Of a stretch of 64,000 bases of DNA, positions 35,161 through 48,367 are shown one piece after another. Positions within the stretch are counted from its first letter, which is position 1; each line of letters begins with the position of its first letter. The position numbers and the translations under genes are program-made. Source of the DNA: Erigeron canadensis (taxonomy: Eukaryota; Streptophyta; Magnoliopsida; Asterales; Asteraceae); contig NC_057763.1 in the NCBI RefSeq assembly GCF_010389155.1, positions 5,084,649-5,148,648 of the forward strand. Direction: 5' to 3'. The notes below the pieces were generated by a model that saw nothing but the letters and a program-made list of their open reading frames with translations, made no database searches and was not told where the DNA came from.

Positions 35161-35751
35161 ACTTTATAAATAGAAATACATAATTATCTATATTATTTGT
35201 TCATATACCCTTTGTTTAAAAAACTTCAACGATAACACTTTGTTTAAATATTGAAAATATGGGGTTAAAAGAGTAACATGTAAAAACATGAATTTAGTTA
35301 AACCTTATTAATAGGGAGATGACATTACATTAACAAAATTAGTATATATCAAGGATTCATGTAATAAAATATTGAGAAGCCATGTAAGCAAAAGATGATG
35401 TTATAACAATTTTACTTTATTAATATAAGAGATTCTTATTATATATATTTTTTTAATTAAATGAGAATTGATAATTTATATATATACTAAAAACCTATGT
35501 AAATGTATAAGTACTCTATGCACGGAATGCACAAGCTTTTAAAGCACAGACTAATTTTAACCAAATTTCGTTTTAAACCCCTAAAATTTCTATTTTTTAA
35601 CTTTTACCCCACATCAAAGTTTTTGCTTTCATTTTCGTGAAACTAAACTTTTAAATTCTTATGTTTTCATCAAACAACTTTCACACAGTTACGGTTTTAC
35701 TTTTAAATATTTGGTCTTTGATTATTTTCATTTGTCTTTTTATACGTATAG

Positions 35752-35956
35752 AAAAAGTAAGTAACTGCTCAGTGCCGCCTCCCGCGGGTTTTGAGCCCCA
35801 ATACCTCGACGGTGTATGGGGGAGGTTAAGATGTAGGCAGACCTTACCTCTATCTAAGTAGAGAGGCTGCTTCCAGTTTCTACCTAAATGGTAGAAAAGG
35901 CCCTCCAACCTTTGCATGGGATGAGGATCCAACCTTTGTAGGCAGACCTTTGCGGG
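35752..35956 (-). mobile_element. SINE resembling the Au family
   Basis: TTTATACGTATAG flanks both sides (35739-35751 and 35957-35969). On the minus strand the body has TTGGATCCTCATCCCATGC (B-box region) and AGGTAAGGTCTGCCTACATC. The second phrase is the hallmark of Au-type SINEs of angiosperms as I recall them. Confidence 0.75.
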
Positions 35957-36395
35957 TTTATACGTATAGCGTTTTCATTATACAATAACTTTTATCATTA
36001 TACAATAACTTTTTATTGACACTAAACTTTTGGTTCTCGGGTTTTCATCATACAATTTGTAGACAGTTATGGTTTTACTTGTAAAGATTTGGTTTTTGAT
36101 TATTTTCTTCCGTTTTATACATATATAAAGCGTTTTTAATATATACTAATTTTCATCATGTTTACGTGTTATATTCATAAAACATTTAAAGCATTAATAT
36201 ATTTATTATTTGTGTCTTATACAACTTATTATTCATTTACAATATTTTTAATGCTATTGCTAGATGATTAGCTGTAATTTTTAAATTTTAGGTTCGAATA
36301 TTTGACATAAATTTGCCAAAACTTTATTGTATACCTTCCGCTTCTTCAGGGCCCTCATTTTCTCACTCAACTCAATCAAACACTCGCCAAAAATG

Positions 36396-36427
36396 TACCC
36401 GCGGCAACGTGCGGGGTCAACAACTAG
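36396..36427 (+). mobile_element. Helitron 3' terminus
   Basis: CCCGCGGCAACGTGCGGGG forms a hairpin, followed by TCAACAA and CTAG (36424-36427), then T. The 5' end was not located. Confidence 0.55.
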
Positions 36428-36429
36428 TT

Positions 36430-38160
36430 TTATACTTATAATTTTTGTGTTTTGCTAACAAACCGTAAAAGTTGTAATAAGATGTATTAATTAGTTATAA
36501 ACTTATTATAAAATTCAAATATAAGCTTTTAATACAGAAGGTAAAAAAATTTTATTCACGTTAATTGCAGTTTTTAGGGCTGCATTTAACATTTTACATA
36601 ACTTTTAGATATCTATAATAACGAGATATGTCATCCGGACATTATCTCGGGAGACATTACGTTTATTATATACGGTAACAGGTAGAAAAAAACAAATGAA
36701 AACGTGATAAAATGGAGAAAAAAACAAATGAAAATATAGTAACATTATACTATGGGGAAGAGAATATGTGGCTATCATGTAAACTTGGGTATAAAACTCC
36801 TTACATGTTAATTTTTAAAACATAAAATTCATGGGGACATGACTTATTTATATTACAACAAACATTAAAAAAAGGGATCAATATCTAAGCTTGAGTACAT
36901 GATAGTCACATAAACACTTTTCCCTTATAGTATTATATATAAAAAAAAATAAATGAAACTACAAAGAATTAATTATGAAAATAAAAATATTAACATTGTA
37001 CGATAGGCGTTGTACAATAGCTGAAGTCAAACTATAACCTCCGTTTAAATTTTACTGTATATTTTATTTACGTCCGCCTTAAAGCGTGAGTAATAATTCT
37101 AGTGCAGTACTAAAATCGGTGGAATATATATAGAGCCATTGTGCGGTGAAGTTCCACATAATAGATCATGCTAGATTGAATTAAAATTACTAACAATTTT
37201 GATGTAACTTTAATTGGATGATAATTAAAAATGTGAATTTATTTAGTTAACAAGTCAAACAGGCCGTCAAGACAAAGTTAAGCTAAAAAACTTTCATAGG
37301 TGTGTGGCACAACGCCACAACTAATATGGTTCTTGTTATATATAGCTACTTTTGATTATAAATGAGTTGGTATAAGTTATCTTCTATCAAACGGGCCAAA
37401 TTACACGCGCTAGAACTTAAGAGTTAATATGGTTTGGTCCTTTAAATTTCAGCCTTTTGCCTTTTTAATGCTCCAATCTTCAAATTATGGTGGTTTAACC
37501 TTTTAGAGGGGATATTCGTTCTTTATATACAAGCACGTTATCTGCGCAATACATCGGTGGTCGTGGTGACGACGATGTAGTGGTGCGGGCGATTGTTGGT
37601 GGTAGATGAGATGTCAAGTAGACAGTCGTGTAAATAATTAATGTAAAGAGTTAATGGAGATATTTTAAAAAAATAAAAAGTTGTTAGTGTAATTTAATCG
37701 TTAGTGTAATTTAATCATTAATGTTAAGGAAGTAGTATAGGTAAAATATTTTAAGATGTACTAAATGAAAATATTACATATATTCAATATTTTTAAAAAC
37801 AAAGTACTCATTCTTTTTTATTAAATATAGTATAGAAGTAACGATAAAAAAACACATTTTTTTAGGTAGTTTAAGAAAGACACATTTCAATATCTAAAGT
37901 TTGCCTTTTGAGTTTAGTTAGTTTAAGAAACCAATGAGTGACTACCAAAAAATGTGCCTCAACCTTTTGACGAGTTTAGGTCTGTACTTATAATGTCTTT
38001 AGGCGTGCGTCTTTGGGGAGGAGGACGCCGGATGTTATAGGCAGCGGGAGTCCTAGCCTTACGTCTTCAAGCGGGAGTCCTCACGGAGATTGTGAAGGAC
38101 GCGTGATAGTGGGGTAGCATATGGGGTAGGAGCTATATAAATTATTATTTATTATCATTA
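36430..38160. other. AT-rich intergenic DNA
   Basis: No gene. A GGTGGTCGTGGTGACGACG stretch near 37556 looks like the reverse of the C-rich Helitron-like elements. A GC-richer patch at 37990-38130 resembles MITE sequence, but I found no clean ends. Confidence 0.5.
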
Positions 38161-38164
38161 TTAC

Positions 38165-39970
38165 TGTAAGTGCAACCTAGAGGGGAGTGAATAGGTTGTA
38201 CCCGATTTTTATTTGGTTTGTAAGACTTTTTGATTAATCTTCAATACTAGTTACAAACTTGTTTCATTTGAACAACAAAACGATAATACCTGTAAATTAA
38301 ATACCAACAACCAATTCAATCCTTGTGAAGCAAATATAATAACAATGAAATGAGAAATAATAAGAGATATCTTTACCCAAAAAAGAAATAATAAGAGATA
38401 AGGGTAAGAGAATTTATCACCACATGAACACCACGATATATAGTGGTTGGGGTTGGATGTTAACTAATCCGCCTTAATCCACTCCTCGATTCACAATCGA
38501 GATTTTGTAGCACTATCTTTCTCCAAAACCGGTGGAGAGTCTGCAATACAATCTTGACACTTCAAGATGAACCAACAATTCCTAACCACTAGGAATTTAC
38601 CAAGTCTTGACACTTCAAGACATACCAATGATTCCTAACCACTAGGAAATCTTCAATTCTTGACACTTCAAGAATTTGCCCAACTCTAACCACTAGAGTT
38701 AAGTATACACCCAAATGATCTTGATACTTCAAGATAATCAATTATCTGGCCACTAGAGATTACAAACAATGGATTCTTGACACTTCAAGAATGAAGCCAA
38801 ACTCTAACCAATAGAGTTTTGTATACACTCACAATCACACTCACTAGTGTAATTGAACACAAATTTGTAGGACAAATATTATCCTCACTACAAAGTTGAA
38901 CCCTCTTGCTAATGATATAAAGATTTGAGATATGAATGAATGTAACAATGATATATTCTGGATATGAGCTCAAGAGGTTAGTTGCAAAAGTCACCAAGTC
39001 TTCATTTTATACCCATAAAGCACTTTGTAGCTGTTTGACCCGGACAACTCTTAACTGAGGCCGTCCCCCAAGGCACAAGAGCCGTGCTATACCTGGAACT
39101 TCACAAAAGCCATGAATTCCTCCCATGTTGTCTCCACTACAAGCAAGAATCTTACCGTACCAAGTTTAACTTCAAAAAAGAATGGGAGAAATAAAGGAAG
39201 ATGCATACCAACAATATATGTTTAGGGATTGAGAAAGTCAAAAGTTGAAATATGGAAATGAGAAGAATAACCCCAAATTTGAAATATATATCTACATTCC
39301 AGATCTTACCACATCAATTACCACATCAATTTTGACTCTTAGCTTAATTTTGACTTTCATTGACTTTCAACACTTAGTGAAATTTTGGCCTCCAATTTTG
39401 GTGAAAAATTAAAGTGTTTAGATTTGGATTTTAGCAATTGCAAACATCTTAGAATGATAATATAACACTTAGGAACAAGTATCGGGTCATGAGCTTATGT
39501 AACGAATGCTCGATAAATCTCATCAATTTGGACAGAAGGAGCATGACCTTTGTTTCAGCAAGAGCCGTGCTCCATGATACTTAGAAAAAATTTCGACCTC
39601 AAATTTGACGAAAAACGAAAGTTTTTATTTTTGAAATTTGCCAATTCCAAACATCTTAAAACATCAATATAAGGTTATGGAACAAGTTTGGAGTCACAGA
39701 AGTGTGTAATGAAGGCTGGAGAAAAACGAGTGAAATGGACAGAGAGAGCACGGCTTTTACAGGACATGAGGCCGTCCTCTAGAGCCGTGCTCTGAACTGA
39801 AGCCGTGCCTGGGTTTTTCGACAACTTGCTATATTTAACTCAAACTTAATACTTTCATCGTTTTTAGTTCGGAATAAGCGTATGTATACCCAAAACGTTA
39901 TTAATACCATTTTACATATTCCATATATTGTAATGGCACACCCCACATTGATCGACACTATCAAATAGTG
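38165..39970. repeat. Unclassified repeat with hairpin array and GAGCCGTGCT motifs
   Basis: It begins with GTGCAACCTAGAGG and GTGAATAGG, a phrase I associate with dispersed plant repeats of uncertain class. It contains an array of short hairpins (38485-38877). The decamer GAGCCGTGCT recurs near 39081, 39551 and 39781, with AGCACGGC in opposite sense near 39748. No coding frame. Boundaries are approximate, and a retroelement origin is only a guess. Confidence 0.45.
38485..38877. repeat. Array of at least 12 short hairpins with co-varying stems
   Basis: Inverted repeats, stem-loop-stem: 38485-38501 (CTCGATT/CAC), 38521-38537, 38551-38568 (ATCTTGA/CACT), 38577-38597 (AATTCCTA/ACCAC), 38604-38621 (GTCTTGA/CACT), 38631-38649 (ATTCCTA/ACCAC), 38655-38676 (AATTCTTGA/CACT), 38682-38700 (AACTCTA/ACCAC), 38718-38735 (ATCTTGA/TACT), 38773-38792 (ATTCTTGA/CACT), 38799-38819 (AAACTCTA/ACCAA), 38837-38850 (ACACT/CACT) and 38863-38877 (ATTTGT/AGG). 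Two loop classes alternate. Stem changes are matched on the other arm. A worn copy lies near 38741-38763. Confidence 0.85.
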
Positions 39971-40390
39971 CTACTTTGCGTCTTTATTAAACGTTTTCTA
40001 GAAGGATGATCAAGCATGTAAGAATATACGTATGATCAATTATATTTAACACTTACTTTATGTGGCATGTCCTCAATAATCATCAAAACTAAGGAGTGCA
40101 TTATAAATGTTATAACTCTATTAAACCATATATGCACCAACATTACTATTATTATTATTATGGTAATAAAAACTATAGAGATAGAAAATTGTATGTATAG
40201 AAGTTGCAGTGTTTGGAACTTGGAACTTTGGATGGCAATGAAAGAGATAATGATGATCAGATACATATTTTTTATTTATCAAACAAACTTATAATTTAGA
40301 CCCTACATTATTTGATATTTATAAAAATGGTATCTTAGTTTGACATTTTAGAAAATATACTTGTATATGTTAACATCGAAATGATATTTA

Positions 40391-40868
40391 GGGGGTGTTT
40401 GTGTTTGCGTTTCCAGAATAGATTATGGATATGTTCTTGAGTTTTGTTTTAAAAGGAAAGGAAAAGATTGTAAAGGATTTTAAAAATATTTGGGTTCTTG
40501 AGTTTTATTTAAGGGAAGAAGAGAAAAGAAGGGAAAAGATTTGGAAGGAGAATTCTATAGAATTTGTTAAAGATATTTTCCTTCCACTTTTGTGATGATT
40601 TGGAAGGAAGGAAACTCTACCCCTTCTCTTCCATTCATCCCTCTTCTCTTCTTTCCCCTCCCTTTACATATAAACTCAAGAACACAGGCTATGTGTTTAA
40701 AAACTGCGTTTTGAAAAAGCATGTTCCTACCTGCTTTTTCAAAACTGCGTTTTCTCTCTAATTAAACGCAGATAATCACTTATTTTGCCAAAAACATTTT
40801 TTGATTATTTGAGTTATACAAACGCAATAATCAAATAATCAGCTCAAAACTCAATCACAAACACCCCC
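40391..40868. mobile_element. Tourist-like MITE (Harbinger)
   Basis: TTA flanks both ends (40388-40390 and 40869-40871). Termini GGGGGTGTTTGTG and CACAAACACCCCC are perfect complements over 13 bases. Inside, GTTCTTGAGTTTT and its complement near 40435 and 40672 suggest a second, nested foldback. Confidence 0.8.
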
Positions 40869-40871
40869 TTA

Positions 40872-41299
40872 AAATGGTATTTTTAATCATGTTGTCTTTT
40901 ATTTTTAAGTAATGTAATGTATCTGTTTAATAATAAAATGTGTTTTTGTTATATTTTAAATGGTGTTTTGTTAATAAAATAAATAATAAAAAGAATTGAT
41001 GATGTAGCGAAGAAGTTCTGAATCAACTTGCCTTATAAGAGGGAGTCCTGAGAGGAGTACTGAGTGGTATGATGCTGACGTGACAGACAAGAAGCTGGAG
41101 GAATCTCCTCCTTTTTAGGGGTGGGGGCTTAATGGACTAAAAGTTCAAACAATTGTAAAGGATCAAATCATTATAAATTTAGATCACTGTTTGTAAACAA
41201 AATGGTTTTGTAACTGGCGTTTATTGCCACAAATATGACCTATATAAAGATGAACCTATTTGCTTTTCCAAAAAAACAGGAACCCAATTGACCTGTTAC
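40872..41299. other. 3' flank of the leucyl-tRNA synthetase gene
   Basis: No gene. It includes GAGGGAGTCCTGAGAGGAG and GGGGTGGGGGCTTAATGG near 41040-41130, which looks like worn MITE sequence. Confidence 0.4.
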
Positions 41300-44200
41300 T
41301 CAACCATCCTCGGTTAAGAAAATGGAGGTAGGAGATCCAGGATATGGTGGAGCTTGCTTCAACAATGCAGCATGACGACCAGCCATGAGAACAGCTTCCG
41401 GATCAGCAGCAGACAATATCTTCACATCAAGGCCTATCTGTCTCTGTATCAACTCATAATTCTCCTGAAGAACCTCGATCTCGCCAAATGGCAGCTTTGG
41501 ATCCAATGCTTGAACGCCAAGTGTCATGACCTCATCCTTCTTAAACCTCAAGAACGACATGCATTGTTTCTGTGTTTGCTTGAAATTTTCTTTCTTGCCA
41601 ATTGCACTTTGCTGCAAAGCTTTTAGTATCTCCTGATCAGATGCAAACCTACAGTTTTACTATCAAACTTGTCTCGTAAAATATTCAAGCATTCTCTTTT
41701 CCAGCCTTCATATTGTTCGTTCACAAAGATCAGTCCAACTGTTGGTTTGCTCTGAACGAATGCTTTATTATTGCTACCTTTCTTTGACCCACCAGAAGAC
41801 TGCTTCAAAAGAATCTTCCTGAAAATAATTATTAGCAAATTTCGTTATTCAAATAAATAAATCAGCAATCGGAAAACTAACAGAGGTTAAAGGTAAAGAA
41901 TTGGCTAGATACATAATAAATAATAGGATTAACAAACGAAAGAAGAACAACGGTGATAGTTTAACCAACTTGGTAAACAGTGGAGTCATATATATTCCCA
42001 TGTATAGTGAACAAGTTTCAGGATTACTTGTTAAAAGATTTACAGGAACTAGATAGATAATGTGACGAAAATGACCACATAAGCTACATCATTCCAATAA
42101 TATCTAAGTTATAGAATAAAGCAATTCAGAAAAATTAGGTATCAGAATACACTTCTAAAACTGGTTTGATTCTGACCTTATTCCATTTTAGCAAGATTTA
42201 TGGATTTATATGCTATAACATTACCCCAATCAATCCATTAGTCTGTAAATAAGTTGAAACTGCCATCTTTAGCAAAAAGATCACTTAACCTCCTATGTGT
42301 ACAACCTGCTAGAAAATAGCAACAATAACAAATAAAAAGACAAAAAACAAATTCAAAAGAAACACATTATAGTAAAGCACGTTGAGGGGAACCTGAAATT
42401 AGTAATAGAGTCCTGCAAGTATCTATTAGCCTTTTGTAGGTTAATATCGGGGTTTTCAGCTTCAGGCCAGCCAACTTTAATTACAAACCCTTCTTTTTTC
42501 AAAAGCTTCTGCCATACATACTCAGAAAGGCAAATAGGAGCAATAAGCCTCGTCTGAACATCCATAAACCGCCACACAAGATCATGATTCATACCACTCG
42601 ATCCACATGAAAGCCTATATTCATCCCTAGCAGCTTGAAAATAATAGAACCCAGTTTTCAGAGCTTCACGGAACATGTAATCGTCGTAGTTCTTTTCAGT
42701 CGATTTTATGGCAAAATTCATTTCATTGACAAATACATGATCAGCATATATAGAAGGTGAGCCCACTCTAAAAGATGACTCAGCAGCAAGAACTTCCTCC
42801 ATCCACGCCTTCTCCTTGGTAAGCCTCAAAATCGCTGCATTGGCAGTTTCAAATACAAAGTTGGTATCATCCATTCCATCACCGGCATCAGCAAGAGAGA
42901 ATCTAGTAGCATCAGCTGAGAATTCCTTGATAGCTTGTTTTAGGGTCCTAAAACTTCCGGTTGACTTTGACATTTTCTCTGAGTTTAACGTAATGTGGCC
43001 GTTGCATCTGAACCCATGAGGCCAATGTTCCTTGGGAAATATCGCAGTGTGGTTATAAATACAGAATGTAAGGTGATTCTGTATGAGATCCTTACCAGAC
43101 ACACGAAGATCAACCGGATACCAATACTCAAACTCGTGCCTCATATTCTTTAAAAGTGATAAAGGAATATCTGAAGAATCGGGTTCTCGAACCGAAAGAA
43201 ATATATAGTCCCAAACATCATCAGTAAGCTGATCAGGTAATACAACATAGGTGTCTTTACCAAACATATCCCCATTCTGTAACAGATGACAGACTGTATA
43301 GTAAGTCATGTAGATTGTGGAATCAGATAGGGATTCCACCAGAAACTTATCATCCCATGGAATACGAGTCCCCAAACAAAAACTTCTAGAGCAAGCCCAT
43401 TGGTTTAACCAGCTCAGGGCATGCTCGAACCCATGTCGAGTCTCATCAGAGTATAAATTCATGTTGGCTAAGCACTCTTCTGCAGCTTCTCTCCAGCTAC
43501 CTTCACCATAAGTGAGATACCATTGATCAGTTAAGGCAACAACACACTCGTCACCTGACCGTGATATCACTTTCTTCTCGGGTTCACTGTATACAACAAC
43601 TTCACCAAGTTTTAGAAGCTTGCTTCTAATTAAGGTTTTAGCATCCTGAACACACATCCCGGCATATTCACCAGCAATCATAGTTCCTTCATAGAAACCA
43701 CCCTTATAGATTACCTTTTTAGCAGCATCGAGCTTTTCTCTCTCATTTTGGCTCTTGATTTTCATGTCGACACATTTTTTCAGCAGATTTATCACCAAAC
43801 TCAGGATGGCTAATGATTGGGATGACCTCAAAGGGTAATACCCACTCATCTTTTATACCGAACTTAGCCCTGAAAGAAGCTTTTGATTTCTGATGTGTCA
43901 TATTTTATACCATTTCCCACGTGATTTTAGAACCAATTATTCGTTGTTTTTTATAGTTTATATCAAACTTTCGATGCTTTGAGGGTGTGTTAAGTGTTTT
44001 CAGGTTGGAAATTGATTAGACGAATGAATTGGTTGATTTTGATGAGTTATGGAAGAAACGGGAGAAGGTTTCGGTTGAAATCAAGCGAAAGACGAAGAAA
44101 ACGAAATCTGGAAGTTGTAACGGGCGTTATATAGTGGTTTTGGGTTTCACCTGTAACTTGAAGTTACTGTACTAACTTGCAGTTACTGGAGTAACGGCCG

Positions 44201-47200
44201 TTACAAGGAAGAAGAAAACTAACGGCCAGTTAGCCCACTAACGGCCGTTACACGATTTTAGGTTAGCCCACTAACGGCCAGTTACAATGACCGATTAACC
44301 GTTTCAATCATTTGATTATCTTCAATAATTTTAGAATGTTTTTGCAACCTATTTATATGATCCAAAATTATGCAGATTCGGCGCCAAACTGCGTCGCAGT
44401 TTCTCTAGTTTTGTTCTTGTCTTTTTAATATGAGTAGCTAAATCTCTTGCACCCGCTTGGGTAGTAATCATGTCATAGGGTCGAATTAATGTTGCTTGTA
44501 AGTGTTGAACAAGGTTTATATGTTTAATCAAAGATCCACATTTATTTGGATTTAAATATTGTTTTCAACTTTTATATTAATTGATTGATAATTGTAATTA
44601 GAAGTTCGGGAGAAATCTATGTCATTGTCAATTGATTTATGAAACGGTTAATCGGTCTATAATTAACCTAAAATCGTTGGAGTTCGGGAGAAATCAACGA
44701 TAAAAATTTTAAACAATTAAATTCATTTCGAGTTAGTAAACGCTTATGATAGAGGGATCTAATTAGGCGAATAAGCAGTTCGGGAGAAAGCTTTTAAAGA
44801 TTAAATCATTAAATCAACTTAGGTTCTCAATGCTTAATTGTTTTGAGTAGAAATTAAGTGTGGGGGCAATAATCATATCTAAAACATATAAAGTTTCAAG
44901 TATAATGGGAGTTCATCTTGTCTACCTTTTAAGTCGTTCAACAAATGCAAGTAATATTTAGACCCGATGATTGGCATGTGAGCTGATCCAAGTAGGTGTT
45001 CTTTTTAAATCTTTGTTAAGATTCAACAACCAAATATTCTCTTGCGATTAATCCTACGGGATTACTGACTTTTCTTACTAACTTTTGCAACGTGGCAATT
45101 CGGCCACAAAACCCCCCTTTTTAATCTGAATCATTTTATTGTAACAATTGCTTAATAAGTCCTTGTGTTCGACCTCGGTTTACCAAGTCAACTATATTGC
45201 ATATGAACGGGTTCACTGCCCGCAAGTGTGTAGTAGTCAGTAGCTAGGTATTTCGTGTTTATAAATTTAAAACTAGAAAATACACATCAATTTCAAATCC
45301 TGCAAAATCATTAAGTTGGCGTTAAAGTAGTGAGTAAATCCCAATCAAATTGATATTTTTCTAATTTACTTAAAAACTTGACAAGTTCCTATATCATAAT
45401 GTATATAGACAAGATTTTACGAAATCCTATATAAATTTTTTTTTTTAAAGTTTTGCACCATTTATCATACATATAGGAAGGAATTTATCTCTGAAAATTG
45501 TAATACTCACAGCTATATATTCTCTTTAACTTGATTTTTCCTTTAATGACTTCTGGTTTTCTTAAATGGTTTTCAATTTAGAAATCCCCAAAAGACAAAC
45601 TTGTGATCAGAAAGACATTAGCCACTAGATACATAATAGTCCTAAAATGACAACAAAAGAATCAAGTAAAAGTACAAAACAAAAAAAAAAGGAAAAAACA
45701 TGATCAATCGGGTAATCTTACAGAAGTCCAAGTTACAACCCATCTTGTCTCTGACAGTGACAATACAGTACGTTCTTTTTCTATTGAATAATTTCATGTA
45801 CGATATGATAGAACCAAAAAAAGAGGGAAAAAAAAACTAGCAAATAAGTTAAATTCTCTTGTGCGTAGTTAAAACCTCTAGATATCATGCCAATGTGTCC
45901 ATTAGAAGATACTACAACAACTGATTGATTCAGTGAAATAAATTGTACAAGACCACAAAGTACAAAAAATTATTGTTAGAGTTCTAAAACTTTTGGAAGA
46001 CATAAATTTGACAACCAATAGCTCCGAATTCGTTTTCAAAATAAAAACGTGGATTGTTATTATCGGTAAAAGGAAAGCAACATAATAATTTATAACACGA
46101 TAAAACATATTGACTGAATATACAAGAAATATTACCTGCAACGCCATAAAATCATCAGGGGAATCACTGGGCACGCTGGTGACTATTCCAGTACCTTTAT
46201 CAGTAAGCACCGAAAGCATTGGAAGGCAGTATATAACTTCATTGACTGACAAGGGTGACCGAAGGGGTAATCCTATAAGATCTTGACCAATCAACTCCAC
46301 GAGACATGTAGGCTTCTTGGGTACTCGCGACTTGCCTTGATATGCCAAATTGCGAGCTGCATGCCAAGTCAAAATAAAGACTTCATCTTGATTGATTTCA
46401 AAAGCTCCATACTTGCCATCTGGCAAAACCCAAGAACTGGTTTGACCATACATGGTCTCTGGTCTTAAGGTTGCAGCAACGAGATAGACCTTCTTTCCTT
46501 CCAAATGTGCAAATTTAGCAGGGAATGGTCGGACCACCTCCATTTTAATGAGCGTATACTCCTGAGGGATAACACCTTCCCCTGATGACCGATCATGATC
46601 AGCACAAGGCTGCCCATCCAAAGGCGAGTAGATTGTATATCTCAAGTCCTCAACAATCTTGCCATATCTTTCCAACTTCCTCATCTGCCACCTCACAAAA
46701 CTATCAAAGAACAGATTGGCCCTTGTAGCAATGAATGATCTCCTCCAGTCAGCACCCAACCCAAAAGCCTTGAGATCTTCCATAGCCAATGGAGGAAAAA
46801 ATTTAAGCCACTCATCAGATTTTTTTAATGTAGCAATCACATCATCCGCTAAACCATACCCACGCATTATTTCCCACTTATAAGTCCCCCTACCAGTTTT
46901 CGATGCGGCCTTTGATTTTTTTTTCCCTTAAACTTGCCTCCTTCATTATTAGCTTTATTAGATTCTGGTTCACTAACAATCTCGTCTGCCTCAGGGAACA
47001 CCGACGGATTCCCAAATTCTTCTATTTCCCTCCTAAGTTTATCCGCAGAGGCCTTAATTGGCATTCCAGTACAATGAAATCCAAAGGGTAAGAGCACATT
47101 CACACCCCTAAGCCTATGATAAGCAGCAGCAAATTCAAGCTTGGATAGCGAAAACGCATGGCCCAAGTGTAAATATCCATTCATATACGGAATAGGAAAG

Positions 47201-47352
47201 GTCCCCAAAAACTTATCTCCTGCTTTAGGCCGTTGGTCATTAGCTTTAGCATTGAACACTTGAGCCTTATCCCACCAAGTATGTACTTGTCTCTCTATTT
47301 CAAGAAGCTGGTCCCTCCTCTTGAAGCTCTTCCCACTATCGGTCTCTGCCAT
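41300..47352 (-). pseudogene. Cytosolic leucyl-tRNA synthetase with three frameshifts
   Basis: It would charge tRNA-Leu in the cytosol. Exons: 46136-47352, 42393-43889, 41300-41818, all with GT/AG borders. The first reads MAETDSGKSFKRRDQLLEIE and has the class I HIGH motif as HLGH (62-65) in PYMNGYLHLGHAF. The editing-domain region includes AATLRPETMYGQT. KMSKS lies in exon 2 (SEKMSKSTG). The C-terminal region ends PGSPTSIFLTEDG. The frame breaks three times: at a T9 tract (46916-46924), at a T6 tract (43775-43780) and near 41645, where no homopolymer is present. Each shift exits to a near stop while homology continues in another frame. Introns are retained, so it is not a processed copy. Either it is a recently dead copy, or at least the two homopolymer shifts are assembly errors. 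A Mutator-like element lies 72 bp upstream of the start. Confidence 0.8.
43890..46135 (-). other. Large intron of the leucyl-tRNA synthetase gene
   Basis: This 2.2-kb intron contains repeat-derived DNA. TAACGGCCGTTAC and TAACGGCCAGTTA recur at 44190-44290. GTTCGGGAGAAA recurs near 44610, 44695 and 44780. AAGTGTGGGGGCAA (near 44870) resembles a Gypsy polypurine tract, and GTCCTTGTGTTCGACCTCGG lies near 45160. I suspect a Tat/Athila-type LTR element fragment, but no LTR pair or coding was found. Confidence 0.45.
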
Positions 47353-47423
47353 CTCCGTTAATATATATTTAATTAAACCATGCCAAATCAGAAATTTGTT
47401 GTGAAACTGCCATTTAATTAAAT

Positions 47424-48331
47424 GAGTTATTATCATTAGGCGCCCCTATCGTTGTCAAAATTAGCTTTTGTATCATTAGGTGCGCCGATGGTTGATGTTA
47501 ATTACGCCACCTGCCCTTTCAACTAACGAATATGACTCTCTCTCCGTTAAAGCCCCCCATGTGCATTACACATGAGTATATTTTCATTATTTTGCATCTA
47601 AAACACCATCTCCAACTTTTTCATCTTCTTTTCAAGATCAAACACATGAACCAGAAATATAATTAACTATAAATCTTTCATCTACTTGTGTATGTGATCG
47701 AAGTGGGTATCTAGAGACTCCAATAGTTGGATTTTAGTCATTTGATTGAGAGGGGTCATCTTGCAAATACCTAAAAGAGAAAAAACGTGGCGGCAACTAG
47801 TTATTGTTATGGCTGGAATTTTTGAGGTCGTTTTCCCAAATATTCCTCATCTACAGATCTCGTTTTTGCATATTTTCCTCTATATGTATATAGGTTCGAT
47901 TGTTACAAGAATAATAATGATAGGATTGAGTATTATTAATGTTAGTTCATGAAGCTCACAATGTGTACATAAACACAAAAGGAAAAAGGCATAAACACAA
48001 GACTCAAACACTTACTATATCAATGCCTTGTAAAATGTAGAGTCATGTAAATACAAGGACCAATGTTGTAATTCTGTAAATTAGTAAGTTAAGGGTACAA
48101 AGTGTCTAAATTGAAAGATAGTTAGTTAAGAGCGGTTTCTTATTTTTTAGTGTATATATATATATATAAGGAAAATGATTTATGATGTTAACATCATCTT
48201 TGTGGATGATGTTGCTCTCACAAACTCACTTAAATAAATTTTTACACATGTCAAAAAGCCCCCCATGATTTTAATGGTTTGTGAAAACAACATTATCCAA
48301 CCAAAATAATGTTAACATCATCCCAAGTTAT

Positions 48332-48367
<36 letters not shown>

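Noticed and set aside
38485..38877. CRISPR-like array
   Set aside because: The repeats are short hairpins of differing sequence, not identical repeats with unique spacers, and this is plant nuclear DNA.
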